10,674 bases of DNA. Source: Litorivivens sp041619575 (GTDB taxonomy: Bacteria; Pseudomonadota; Gammaproteobacteria; Pseudomonadales; Spongiibacteraceae). Below are positions 1 through 5,739 of the stretch, in pieces. The stretch lies in the NCBI GenBank assembly GCA_041619575.1, contig JBFKDP010000118.1:1-10674 (forward strand), read 5' to 3'. Within the stretch, counting starts at the first letter, position 1, and each line of letters begins with the position of its first letter. A program made the translations under genes and the position numbers. The notes beneath the pieces were generated by a model. It was given only the letters and a program-made list of their open reading frames with translations. It was not told the DNA's origin and did no database searches.

Positions 1-60
1 ACCTGATTGACTGGTGTCGTACCACTGATCCTGCCACTTTCCTTCTACCAGCAATCCCAT
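1..60 (-). CDS. yqjG: Glutathionyl-hydroquinone reductase, N-terminus only (cut by window edge)
   Basis: Reading leftward from an ATG at 60, the first 20 codons give MGLLVEGKWQDQWYDTSQSG, which I recognise as the conserved start of the glutathionyl-hydroquinone reductases (YqjG/PcpF/ECM4 family, omega/xi-like glutathione transferases). Members reduce glutathionyl-hydroquinones to free hydroquinone and act in the cytoplasm. A near-perfect SD, TAAGGAGG (72-65), sits 4 nt before the ATG. The frame stays open to the window edge, so the catalytic cysteine region and the rest of the roughly 320-aa protein are not visible. It is divergent from the DoxX-family gene. In E. coli, yqjG also sits beside a DoxX-family gene (yqjF), which supports both calls. 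The assignment rests on 20 residues plus context. Confidence 0.85.
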   Translation of the reverse strand, partial: MGLLVEGKWQDQWYDTSQSG

Positions 61-90
61 AAATCCTCCTTAGGTCGTTGCAGATTCTCT

Positions 91-217
91 TGCATGGATG
101 CAGTGAAACACAGATTCGCCCCTGAGCCATATTGCATTAATGCAAATATAAAGTGCAATTTTTGCGAATTCTATAACTTTTGTGCAAATGCAAAACTGCA
201 ATGGCTGAAGTATGCAA
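91..217. promoter_or_regulatory. Putative shared operator region with TGCAT-N2-ATGCA dyads, between yqjG and DoxX gene
   Basis: The gap between the divergent starts (61-264) is AT-rich and holds two matching dyads: TGCATGGATGCA at 91-102 and TGCATTAATGCA at 133-144. The second extends to a perfect 14-bp palindrome, TTGCATTAATGCAA (132-145). They lie exactly 42 bp apart, about four helical turns. The pentamer TGCAA or its complement occurs at 78, 90, 132, 141, 154, 183, 189, 197 and 213; about 0.3 copies would be expected by chance in equal-base DNA. TATAAA (147-152) and TATAAC (172-177) are -10-like on the plus strand, but neither has a good -35. The repeats are seen directly. Regulator binding is inferred, and the regulator (LysR type is one option) is not in the window. 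Confidence 0.55.
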
Positions 218-219
218 AG

Positions 220-238
220 GCCGGCACACAGAGCCGGC
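220..238 (+). repeat. GCCGGC inverted/direct repeat in the DoxX leader
   Basis: GCCGGC at 220-225 and again at 233-238 are separated by ACACAGA. Because the unit is itself palindromic, the RNA can form a 6-bp GC hairpin with a 7-nt loop. As DNA it is also a direct repeat GCCGGCAC (220-227 and 233-240). It ends 12 nt before the SD AAGGAG at 251-256, so it could affect mRNA stability or ribosome access. No T-run follows, so it is not an intrinsic terminator. Confidence 0.4.
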
Positions 239-264
239 ACCCCAACATCAAAGGAGAATGGATC

Positions 265-684
265 ATGAACTCACACAATCAAGCTCTCGGAACCACCCTG
301 CTGCGCGTCAGCCTGGGCGTGATATATCTGGCCCACAGTGTCTACCTGAAGCTCTTCGTCTTTACCCTGCCCGGCACCGTCGCCTACTTTGACTCCATCG
401 GCCTGCCAGCTGTTGTGGCCTACGCGACTTTTCTGATCGAAGCCGTCGGTGGTCTGGCCCTGGTTCTCGGCTATCAAAGCCGCCTGGCGGCACTTGCCCT
501 GATTCCGATCGCACTCGGTGCGACCTGGGCACACGCCGGTGCCGGCTGGGTCTTCAACGCCGAAGGCGGCGGCTGGGAATACCCGCTGTTTCTCGTAGTA
601 ACCACAGCCGTGGTAGCACTGCAGGGTAATGGCGCACTCTCTCTGCAGGAGCGTGGCCAGCAGCTGTCAACCAGCACAGCCTGA
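265..684 (+). CDS. DoxX family membrane protein
   Basis: A 139-aa inner-membrane protein of the DoxX/YqjF family. Four hydrophobic segments are visible at about residues 10-32, 47-69, 73-91 and 105-120. The family-like LIEAVGGLALVLG stretch lies in the second, and the size is usual for the family. DoxX proteins are small quinone- or redox-associated membrane proteins; the exact activity of most, including this one, is unknown. I chose ATG 265 because SD AAGGAG (251-256) lies 8 nt upstream; the open frame to its left encodes no recognisable protein and overlaps the regulatory region. It is divergent from the yqjG-type reductase, an arrangement that suggests a joint role in handling quinones or electrophilic aromatics. 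A terminator follows. Family assignment is firm; function is inferred. Confidence 0.88.
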   Translation: MNSHNQALGTTLLRVSLGVIYLAHSVYLKLFVFTLPGTVAYFDSIGLPAVVAYATFLIEAVGGLALVLGYQSRLAALALIPIALGATWAHAGAGWVFNAEGGGWEYPLFLVVTTAVVALQGNGALSLQERGQQLSTSTA

Positions 685-704
685 TCTCCCATCAGGTCTC
701 CGCT

Positions 705-735
705 TGCCGGCCTGCACTTTGCGGCCGGCATTTTT
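705..735 (+). terminator. Rho-independent terminator after the DoxX gene
   Basis: TGCCGGCC (705-712) pairs perfectly with GGCCGGCA (723-730), an 8-bp GC-rich stem with a 10-nt loop, directly followed by TTTTT (731-735). It lies 21 nt after the DoxX stop codon and separates that gene from the downstream ATPase. Confidence 0.88.
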
Positions 736-747
736 GTGTTCACAAAA
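732..747. repeat. 16-bp inverted repeat TTTTGTG-TT-CACAAAA
   Basis: Seven-base arms TTTTGTG (732-738) and CACAAAA (741-747) are separated by TT. The left arm shares its T-run with the DoxX terminator, and the repeat ends 31 bp before the leader ORF of the ATPase gene. It is well placed to be an operator or a start-proximal regulatory site, but no matched -35/-10 pair is visible beside it. Confidence 0.35.
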
Positions 748-778
748 GTTCTGCTTGTCAGACGGGGCGGAGCCACTT

Positions 779-799
779 ATGTTTAGCCTCCATGAATGA
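779..799 (+). CDS. Possible 6-codon leader ORF overlapping the AAA+ ATPase start
   Basis: ATG at 779 opens the peptide MFSLHE, ending at TGA 797-799. The only good SD here, GCGGAG (767-772), lies 6 nt before this ATG but 19 nt before the ATPase ATG at 792, which is too far for normal initiation. The leader stop overlaps the first codons of the ATPase (ATGAATGA, 792-799), a layout that allows termination-reinitiation coupling. The frame differs from that of the ATPase, so it is not a simple N-terminal extension unless there is a sequence error. Confidence 0.4.
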   Translation: MFSLHE

Positions 800-2267
800 C
801 ACTCACGATCTGAACCTCATCTTCGACGCCCGTATCCCCATCGTGATACTGGAAACTTTCGAAGAAAAACGGGCTCTGCAACTGCTAACGCGAATTGCTG
901 TCAAGCGCGCCTGCTCACTGCATTGCTGGTCTGTCACTGAAGGCATCAACCATCTGGGCTTCGGCCAGCAGCTCAACAGCAAGGCCGACCTTAGCGACCC
1001 CGAGCAGGCCCTAAAGCAGATCAAAGCAAACCGTCAGCCCGCCATTGTGGCGCTGTGTGATTTTCATCCCTATCTCAGCAACCCGCTCATAGTCCGTTTG
1101 GTAAAAGACATCGCCCAGCAGGCGGAAGAAACACGACAGACACTGGTATTAATCAGTCACGCCCTCAAAGTGCCACCCGAACTCTCAAGACTGACCGCCT
1201 TTTTCAAATTATCGCTGCCCAGTGAGCAACAGCTTGAAGCCATTATCCGCGAAGAAGCGCGCGACTGGGCACAGGACAACGGCGGCCACAAGGTCAAAAC
1301 CGACCAGCAGACCCTGCGACAGTTGCTCAATAACCTCAAGGGTTTGAGCTTTGATGATAGCCGCCGCCTGATTCGTGCGGCAATTCGCGACGATGGTGCA
1401 ATTGACGACAGTGATTTGCCGGAAATCAATCGCGGCAAGTTTCAGCTGATGGATATGGAAGGTGTGCTCAGCTTTGAGTACAACACGGAAAAGTTTTCCG
1501 ATGTTGGCGGCTTACACGGCCTGAAAAACTGGCTCGAACACCGCAAGTCAGCTTTCCTTGAACCAGCCGCCAGCCAGGATTGCCCAAAAGGGCTCATGCT
1601 ACTCGGCGTTCAGGGTGGCGGCAAAAGTCTTGCGGCCAAAGCCATTGCCGGCGTCTGGGGCTTGCCATTGCTGCGGCTGGATTTTGCGGCGCTATACAAC
1701 AAATACATTGGTGAAACTGAAAAAAATCTGCGCGAAGCCCTACAACTGTCCGAGCTGATGTCGCCCTGTGTATTGTGGATCGACGAAATCGAAAAGGGGC
1801 TTGCCAATGGCCAGAGCGACGATGGCACCTCGCGTCGGATTCAGGGCACGCTGCTGACCTGGTTGTCTGAACGCAACAAACCAGTTTTTGTGGTCTGTAC
1901 ATCGAATGACATCAGTGGCCTGCCGCCGGAGCTTGTCCGCAAAGGTCGGCTGGACGAAATCTTTTTTGTCGACCTGCCCGACGACTCTGTGCGCGAAACC
2001 ATTTTTGCCATCCACCTCCGCAAGCGCGGCCAACAGCCTGAAAACTACGATTTAACGCGGATCGCCCACGCCAGCTACGGCTTTTCCGGCGCAGAGATTG
2101 AGCAAGCTGTAGTATCGGGGCTCTATACAGCGGCAGCACAAGGTCAGGTTCTGAGTTCTGAACTCCTGCTCGATGCGCTGGAAAAAACCCGCCCGCTATC
2201 GGTCGTCATGTCGGAAAAAATTGAGGCACTGCGCCAATGGGCCGCGGGCCGCACAGTACCAGCCTGA
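792..2267 (+). CDS. AAA+ family ATPase, Ycf46-like
   Basis: A 491-aa protein with a family-typical N-terminal region (about residues 5-220, including an IVILETFEEKRALQLL-type segment) and a C-terminal AAA+ module (about 235-420). Walker A is GVQGGGKS (272-279, Lys278), Walker B is VLWIDE (327-332, Asp331-Glu332), sensor 1 is Asn372 in CTSND, and a second region of homology ends in RKGRLDE with arginine-finger candidates. This layout matches the Ycf46-like AAA ATPases found in cyanobacteria, plastids and many proteobacteria; they lack a protease domain. Ycf46 proteins have been linked to inorganic-carbon or stress responses in cyanobacteria, but the proteobacterial role is unknown to me. ATG 792 is the only in-frame start nearby and has a poor SD of its own. 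The protein is probably a cytosolic oligomer. Confidence 0.85.
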   Translation: MNDTHDLNLIFDARIPIVILETFEEKRALQLLTRIAVKRACSLHCWSVTEGINHLGFGQQLNSKADLSDPEQALKQIKANRQPAIVALCDFHPYLSNPLIVRLVKDIAQQAEETRQTLVLISHALKVPPELSRLTAFFKLSLPSEQQLEAIIREEARDWAQDNGGHKVKTDQQTLRQLLNNLKGLSFDDSRRLIRAAIRDDGAIDDSDLPEINRGKFQLMDMEGVLSFEYNTEKFSDVGGLHGLKNWLEHRKSAFLEPAASQDCPKGLMLLGVQGGGKSLAAKAIAGVWGLPLLRLDFAALYNKYIGETEKNLREALQLSELMSPCVLWIDEIEKGLANGQSDDGTSRRIQGTLLTWLSERNKPVFVVCTSNDISGLPPELVRKGRLDEIFFVDLPDDSVRETIFAIHLRKRGQQPENYDLTRIAHASYGFSGAEIEQAVVSGLYTAAAQGQVLSSELLLDALEKTRPLSVVMSEKIEALRQWAAGRTVPA

Positions 2268-2375
2268 CAGGCAAGGAATACACCTGATCGCCCCCTGACC
2301 CAAATTGCACTTGACCCACCTTTGTCCGTGGCCACACACTGAAGCCAAGCCTTATCACTGCCCGAGGAATTGCCA

Positions 2376-3146
2376 GTGCCCAACAGTTTCAGCTCTGTGC
2401 CGCTCGATGACCACCCTGCACCACCGGAGTTGTGGCACTCGCTCTCTGAAGGTTTTCGAGCCCTGCTTGAATGTCAGCAGTTATTGCTGGCCAGTCCCTT
2501 GCTTCGCAATGCGCCTCCTGGCGATGGTCATCCCGTGATGACCCTGCCAGGCTTTGGTGGCGCCGATGGCTGTATGGCGCCACTCAGGCGCTGGATGAAT
2601 CGCTGGGGTTACGATGCCCGCCCGTGGGGCCTGGGGCGAAACTTCCCCAAATACCGCATGTCTTCGTTAGACGACGCCATGCAATTTCGGGAAAAGATGG
2701 TCGAGCGCGCAGCCAGAAAACTGGGCGAAATCTTCGATGAAACCGGGCAGAAGGTAACCTTGGTGGGTTGGAGCATGGGCGGCCTCTATGCTCATGAGCT
2801 GGGGCAATTACATCCGGACAAGGTTCGCCGGGTCGTTACACTCGGCACCCCTCACGGCGATCCACGCGGCACGGCTGCCTGGGATATTATGCGCAAGCTC
2901 TATAACAGCGAAGTGCCCGAAGACGTGCAGGATGTTTCCGGTTGGGTCGCGGCTAACCATGAAGGTCAGAAGGTTCCAATGACGGTAATTTTCAGTCCAA
3001 CTGATGGTATCGTAGGACAGGAGGTGGCCATGCTGAATCACCCGACAGTGAAGCATCTGGCGGTGAATTCCAGCCATCTCGGCTTTGCGATGAACCCTCG
3101 GGTGTATTGGTTACTGGCCAAAGAACTGGCGCGTCAGCCGAGCTAA
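2376..3146 (+). CDS. Alpha/beta hydrolase (lipase/esterase-like)
   Basis: A 256-aa protein with an alpha/beta-hydrolase fold. The nucleophile elbow is GWSMGG, with Ser133 when counted from GTG 2376. Asp210 (SPTDG) and His234 (SSHLG) complete a plausible catalytic triad, and PGFGG near residue 59 fits the oxyanion-hole loop. The LGTPHGDPRG segment after strand 6 is common in lipase-like esterases. The substrate is not predictable; an acyl ester is likely. I chose GTG 2376 because GAGG (2364-2367) lies 8 nt upstream; an in-frame TTG at 2370 would be only 2 nt from it. There is no signal peptide, so it is probably cytoplasmic. It follows the ATPase after 108 bp with no convincing promoter or terminator between, so cotranscription is possible. 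It converges on chrR with 7 bp between the two stops. Confidence 0.82.
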   Translation: MPNSFSSVPLDDHPAPPELWHSLSEGFRALLECQQLLLASPLLRNAPPGDGHPVMTLPGFGGADGCMAPLRRWMNRWGYDARPWGLGRNFPKYRMSSLDDAMQFREKMVERAARKLGEIFDETGQKVTLVGWSMGGLYAHELGQLHPDKVRRVVTLGTPHGDPRGTAAWDIMRKLYNSEVPEDVQDVSGWVAANHEGQKVPMTVIFSPTDGIVGQEVAMLNHPTVKHLAVNSSHLGFAMNPRVYWLLAKELARQPS

Positions 3147-3153
3147 CGCGCCT

Positions 3154-3822
3154 CTACAAACCGGTGAGCGGCTTGAGCAGTGTCGGGATCCAGCCTTTAA
3201 AGCGCAAGCCCTCATCCATCCCCGCCAGACAAATACAGGCTTCGTCTTCAAAAGCTACTGGCTGATGTTCGACGCTGCTGTCGAGGTCTGCCACATCACC
3301 CGCATGAAAACTGCCCAGTTCATCGCGGTAGCCACCCTGTAAGAGCAGCGTCAGTTCCGAACCCTTGTGCGAGTGCACCGGCATCGCAAGCCCTGCCCCA
3401 ATCCTCAGCAGGAACGAACGCCCCTCTTTCAGCGGCAGGTTAAATTTCTGAATGCCGGGCGCCAGCTTTCGCCACTTCACCTGATCAAAGCTATCAATGC
3501 CCAGCAGAGCTTGCAGGCGCTGCGGCAAAAATGCAGGCCCTGAGTTGCTGACCGTTTTGACAGAAGGCGATTTTCTGGTCGGCACTGGCGCTGGCTCGGA
3601 ATCGAGCAATGCCAGCACATTGTCGCGCGCTGCCGCTGACAGAGGCTTGGCGGACACCGTTTCCAGCATATGCCCACCCAAGGCTTCTGCGCTGCGCAGG
3701 GCCTGACGACACTGTTCACAACGCTCAATGTGGCAACCCACCACCAGCGCCATCGCCGCCGGCAAGGTTCCCGCCGCGTAGGCTACGACGGTCTCCGGCT
3801 GTAAATGATGCTGAATGTTCAT
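3154..3822 (-). CDS. chrR: Zinc-binding anti-sigma factor ChrR (cupin type)
   Basis: A 222-aa anti-sigma factor. The N-terminal anti-sigma domain carries His6, His31, Cys35 and Cys38 (HIERCEQC), the same numbers I recall for the zinc ligands of Rhodobacter sphaeroides ChrR. After a Pro/Ser-rich linker (about 76-96), the C-terminal cupin carries His150, His152, Glu156 (HSHKGSE) and His186, with the same spacing as the second zinc site of that protein. In the known system ChrR holds its ECF sigma factor inactive, and singlet oxygen releases it through the cupin domain. The ATG overlaps the sigma stop codon in an ATGA, so translation is coupled and stoichiometry likely controlled. With all eight ligands present, an intact sensor is expected. 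Confidence 0.93.
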   Translation of the reverse strand: MNIQHHLQPETVVAYAAGTLPAAMALVVGCHIERCEQCRQALRSAEALGGHMLETVSAKPLSAAARDNVLALLDSEPAPVPTRKSPSVKTVSNSGPAFLPQRLQALLGIDSFDQVKWRKLAPGIQKFNLPLKEGRSFLLRIGAGLAMPVHSHKGSELTLLLQGGYRDELGSFHAGDVADLDSSVEHQPVAFEDEACICLAGMDEGLRFKGWIPTLLKPLTGL

Positions 3823-4391
3823 GTTTCCTCTCCGTACTGCACGCGCAAGGCCTGCAAGGCCAACCGCAAACTCGACTTCACACTGCCCAGCGGCATACCC
3901 GTATCGGCCGCAATTTCACTGTGACTCTTGCCCTCGAAGTAAGCCTTGTACACCACCTGCGCCTGATTGCGCGGCAGGTCTACCAGTGCCTGCTGTATTT
4001 TGTCGGCGTCCAACGCGCCGGTATCTTCATCCGGATCCTGGGCACCTAGGCCCGCCTCCAGGTATTCCTCGTCCAGCTCATAAATGGCCGCACGCTGCTT
4101 TCGCAGGCGATCAATCCACAAGTTCCGGGCGATGCGGAAGAGCCAAGTGCTGACAGCTGCTTTGCGCGACTGATACATATGCGCTTTATTCCACAGGGCC
4201 AGCAGTGCCTCCTGACTTAAATCCTCGGCGAGACCACTGTCTGCCCCCATGCCCAGTAGGTAGGCATTCACCCGGGGAGAAAAGTAGTCAAACAGCTCCA
4301 TAAAACTCTGCTTGCATCGCTGCTTGGCAACCTGCTCCATGCAACTGATCCAGTGCCGGGCATCAACACTTTCGCCGACGCTGTCTGTCAT
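3819..4391 (-). CDS. rpoE: ECF sigma factor, ECF11 (RpoE/ChrR) type
   Basis: A 190-aa sigma-70-family ECF factor. Region 2 spans about residues 28-98, with EDLSQEALLALW (56-67) and the -10 recognition helix around STWLFRIARNLWIDRLRK (81-98). Region 4 spans about 136-183, with the helix-turn-helix around SHSEIAADTGMPLGSVKSS (156-174). Its partner gene chrR overlaps by 4 bp, which identifies it as the ECF11 type that drives singlet-oxygen or photooxidative stress genes. It is not the E. coli envelope-stress RpoE, despite the shared symbol used in Rhodobacter. ATG 4391 has SD AAAGGAG (4403-4397) 5 nt upstream. A matching ECF11-type promoter lies just upstream, so autoregulation is likely. No other typical target gene (photolyase, cyclopropane synthase) is in the window. 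Confidence 0.93.
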   Translation of the reverse strand: MTDSVGESVDARHWISCMEQVAKQRCKQSFMELFDYFSPRVNAYLLGMGADSGLAEDLSQEALLALWNKAHMYQSRKAAVSTWLFRIARNLWIDRLRKQRAAIYELDEEYLEAGLGAQDPDEDTGALDADKIQQALVDLPRNQAQVVYKAYFEGKSHSEIAADTGMPLGSVKSSLRLALQALRVQYGEET

Positions 4392-4410
4392 TCCTTCTCC
4401 TTTAAGCTTG

Positions 4411-4439
4411 TCATACGCTCGGTTTAAACCGCTGGATCA
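4411..4439 (-). promoter_or_regulatory. ECF11-type autoregulatory promoter of the sigma/chrR operon
   Basis: On the minus strand TGATCC (4439-4434) is followed by an 18-nt spacer and TATGA (4415-4411). The known Rhodobacter RpoE promoters have a TGATC -35 element about 18 bp from a TA-starting -10 (TAAGA-like). The -10 lies 20 bp before the sigma ATG, which implies a very short leader that begins almost at the SD. The divergent cysteine synthase gene starts 142 bp away on the other side. Confidence 0.75.
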
Positions 4440-4580
4440 GCGCGAACTGAACAATTTATGCTGCGTACACACCATGATTTTGCAGCAACGCAACGCGACG
4501 ACGCCAATATCAGGCTTGCAAGCCGTTGCCTTGGCCAGCATCGCGGGGCTACCATGATAGCTGATTGTGAGGAGAGCTGT

Positions 4581-5594
4581 ATGCCCCACCCGTCCCAACA
4601 CCACACCTTTGCCGACCTGATCGGTAACACCCCGCTGGTCTACCTGCGCGCAGCGTCAGAGGCCACCGGCTGCCACATTTACGGCAAAGCCGAGTTCCTG
4701 AACCCCGGAGGTTCGGTAAAAGACCGCACGGCACTGGGCATTGTCCGCGCCGCAGAAGCCAGCGGTGAGCTACGCCCCGGCGGCACAATTGTCGAAGGCA
4801 CCGCCGGAAACACCGGCATTGGCCTGACATTGCTGGCCAACTCCCTTGGCTACGAATCCGTTGTGGTGATGCCGCAATCACTCAGCCGGGAGAAAATCGG
4901 CCTGCTGGATCTCTACGGCGCTGACCTGAGGCTGGTGAAAGCGACCAGCTACGACGACCCCAATCACTATATTCATACCGCCGAGCGGCTGGCTAAAGAA
5001 CTCAACGAAAAAAGCGAAAACGGCGCTATCTGGGCCAGGCAGTTTGACAATACCGCTAACCGCGACATTCATTACCAGACGACAGGCGCTGAAATCTGGG
5101 AGCAGACCGATGGCAGCATCGATGGTTTCATTTGTGCTGTGGGTACCGGCGGTACGCTGGCCGGCACCGCAATGGCACTGCGCGAGCGCAAGCCCGACAT
5201 CAAGATTGGCCTGGCAGACCCGATGGGTTCTGCCCTGTTCAACCATTTCGTAAACGGTGAACTCAAGGGTGACGGTCGCTCAATCGCCGAAGGCATTGGT
5301 ATCAGCTTTGTTACAGGCAACCTCAAGGATTGCGAGGTTGACATGCCCTTCCAGATTAATGATGCCGAAGCCCTGCCCTATATTTTCCAGATGCTGCGGC
5401 ACGAAGGTTTGTGTCTTGGCGGCTCATCGGCCATTAATATCGCCGGCGCTGTGAAAATGGCGGAAGAGCTCGGGCCGGGGCACACCATCGTGACCATCCT
5501 CTGCGACTATGGTGATCGCTACAAGAGTAAGCTTTACAACCCGGTATTTCTCGAGCAGATGGAATTACCGGTCCCAGAATGGCTGCGAATCTGA
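4581..5594 (+). CDS. PLP-dependent cysteine synthase-family protein
   Basis: A 337-aa fold-type II PLP enzyme. The N-terminal FADLIGNTPLVYL motif, the Schiff-base lysine Lys47 (GGSVKDRT), the substrate/PLP loop EGTAGNTG (72-79) and the phosphate-binding loop GTGGT (188-192) are all intact. The family makes cysteine from O-acetylserine and sulfide; relatives are cystathionine beta-synthase or act as cysteine desulfhydrases (M. tuberculosis Cds1 type). The EGTAGNTG loop, where classical CysK has a TSGNTG-type motif, and the LCDYGDRYKSKLYN tail favour a CysK-like paralogue over classical CysK, so I give no symbol. ATG 4581 has SD GAGGAG (4569-4574) 6 nt upstream; in-frame ATGs at 4458 and 4554 lack a usable SD. 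It is divergent from the sigma operon. Confidence 0.88.
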   Translation: MPHPSQHHTFADLIGNTPLVYLRAASEATGCHIYGKAEFLNPGGSVKDRTALGIVRAAEASGELRPGGTIVEGTAGNTGIGLTLLANSLGYESVVVMPQSLSREKIGLLDLYGADLRLVKATSYDDPNHYIHTAERLAKELNEKSENGAIWARQFDNTANRDIHYQTTGAEIWEQTDGSIDGFICAVGTGGTLAGTAMALRERKPDIKIGLADPMGSALFNHFVNGELKGDGRSIAEGIGISFVTGNLKDCEVDMPFQINDAEALPYIFQMLRHEGLCLGGSSAINIAGAVKMAEELGPGHTIVTILCDYGDRYKSKLYNPVFLEQMELPVPEWLRI

Positions 5595-5605
5595 AATATG
5601 GCAGC

Positions 5606-5642
5606 GCGGCCATTAACAAGTCTTCATAGAAGCTTTGGCCGC
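5606..5642. repeat. Inverted repeat after the cysteine synthase gene
   Basis: GCGGCCA (5606-5612) and TGGCCGC (5636-5642) are perfect 7-bp arms. A small internal hairpin, CTTC-ATA-GAAG, lies in the 23-nt loop. It lies 11 nt after the stop codon, so it may protect or end the transcript, but no T-run follows. The rest of the 145-bp gap to the P450 has no clear terminator. Confidence 0.35.
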
Positions 5643-5694
5643 CAGCGCCTACACTCGCCCGCCACACTGCCTGCAAAGGCATTTACTGTTACGA

Positions 5695-5715
5695 CAGACA
5701 TAAGCCCAGACATAA
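5695..5715 (+). repeat. CAGACATAA direct repeat upstream of the P450
   Basis: CAGACATAA occurs at 5695-5703 and 5707-5715, 12 bp apart and therefore roughly on the same helix face. The second copy ends 24 bp before the P450 ATG, so the pair could be an activator or repressor site or carry -10-like CATAA elements. No good -35 is apparent. Two 9-mers at this spacing could still be chance. Confidence 0.3.
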
Positions 5716-5739
5716 ACACCGATATTGCGGAGCCCCATC

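Noticed and set aside
26..31. TGATCC as a second ECF11 -35 element
   Set aside because: It lies in the yqjG coding segment and no TA-starting -10 follows at 17-19 bp.
7..264. Open frame extending the DoxX gene leftward to position 7
   Set aside because: The extension is low-complexity noise across an AT-rich regulatory region and overlaps the yqjG-type start; ATG 265 has a proper SD and a family-length product.
2285..2316. TGATCG and TTGACC ahead of the alpha/beta hydrolase as promoter elements
   Set aside because: Neither has an acceptable -10 at the right distance (the hexamer after TTGACC is ACACAC).
3609..4049. 146-codon open frame on the plus strand opposite chrR and the sigma gene
   Set aside because: It is an antisense shadow of two well-supported genes, with Pro/Arg-rich noise and no recognisable domain.
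4474..4557. 27-codon ORF (MILQQRNATTPISGL...) in the cysteine synthase leader
   Set aside because: It has no SD and no attenuator-like codon run (a single Cys codon would be expected at least), and it ends 23 bp before the gene; chance ORF more likely.
4458..4580. N-terminal extension of the cysteine synthase from ATG 4458 or ATG 4554
   Set aside because: Family similarity starts at FADLIGNTPL and the strong SD fits ATG 4581; the extension does not resemble the family.
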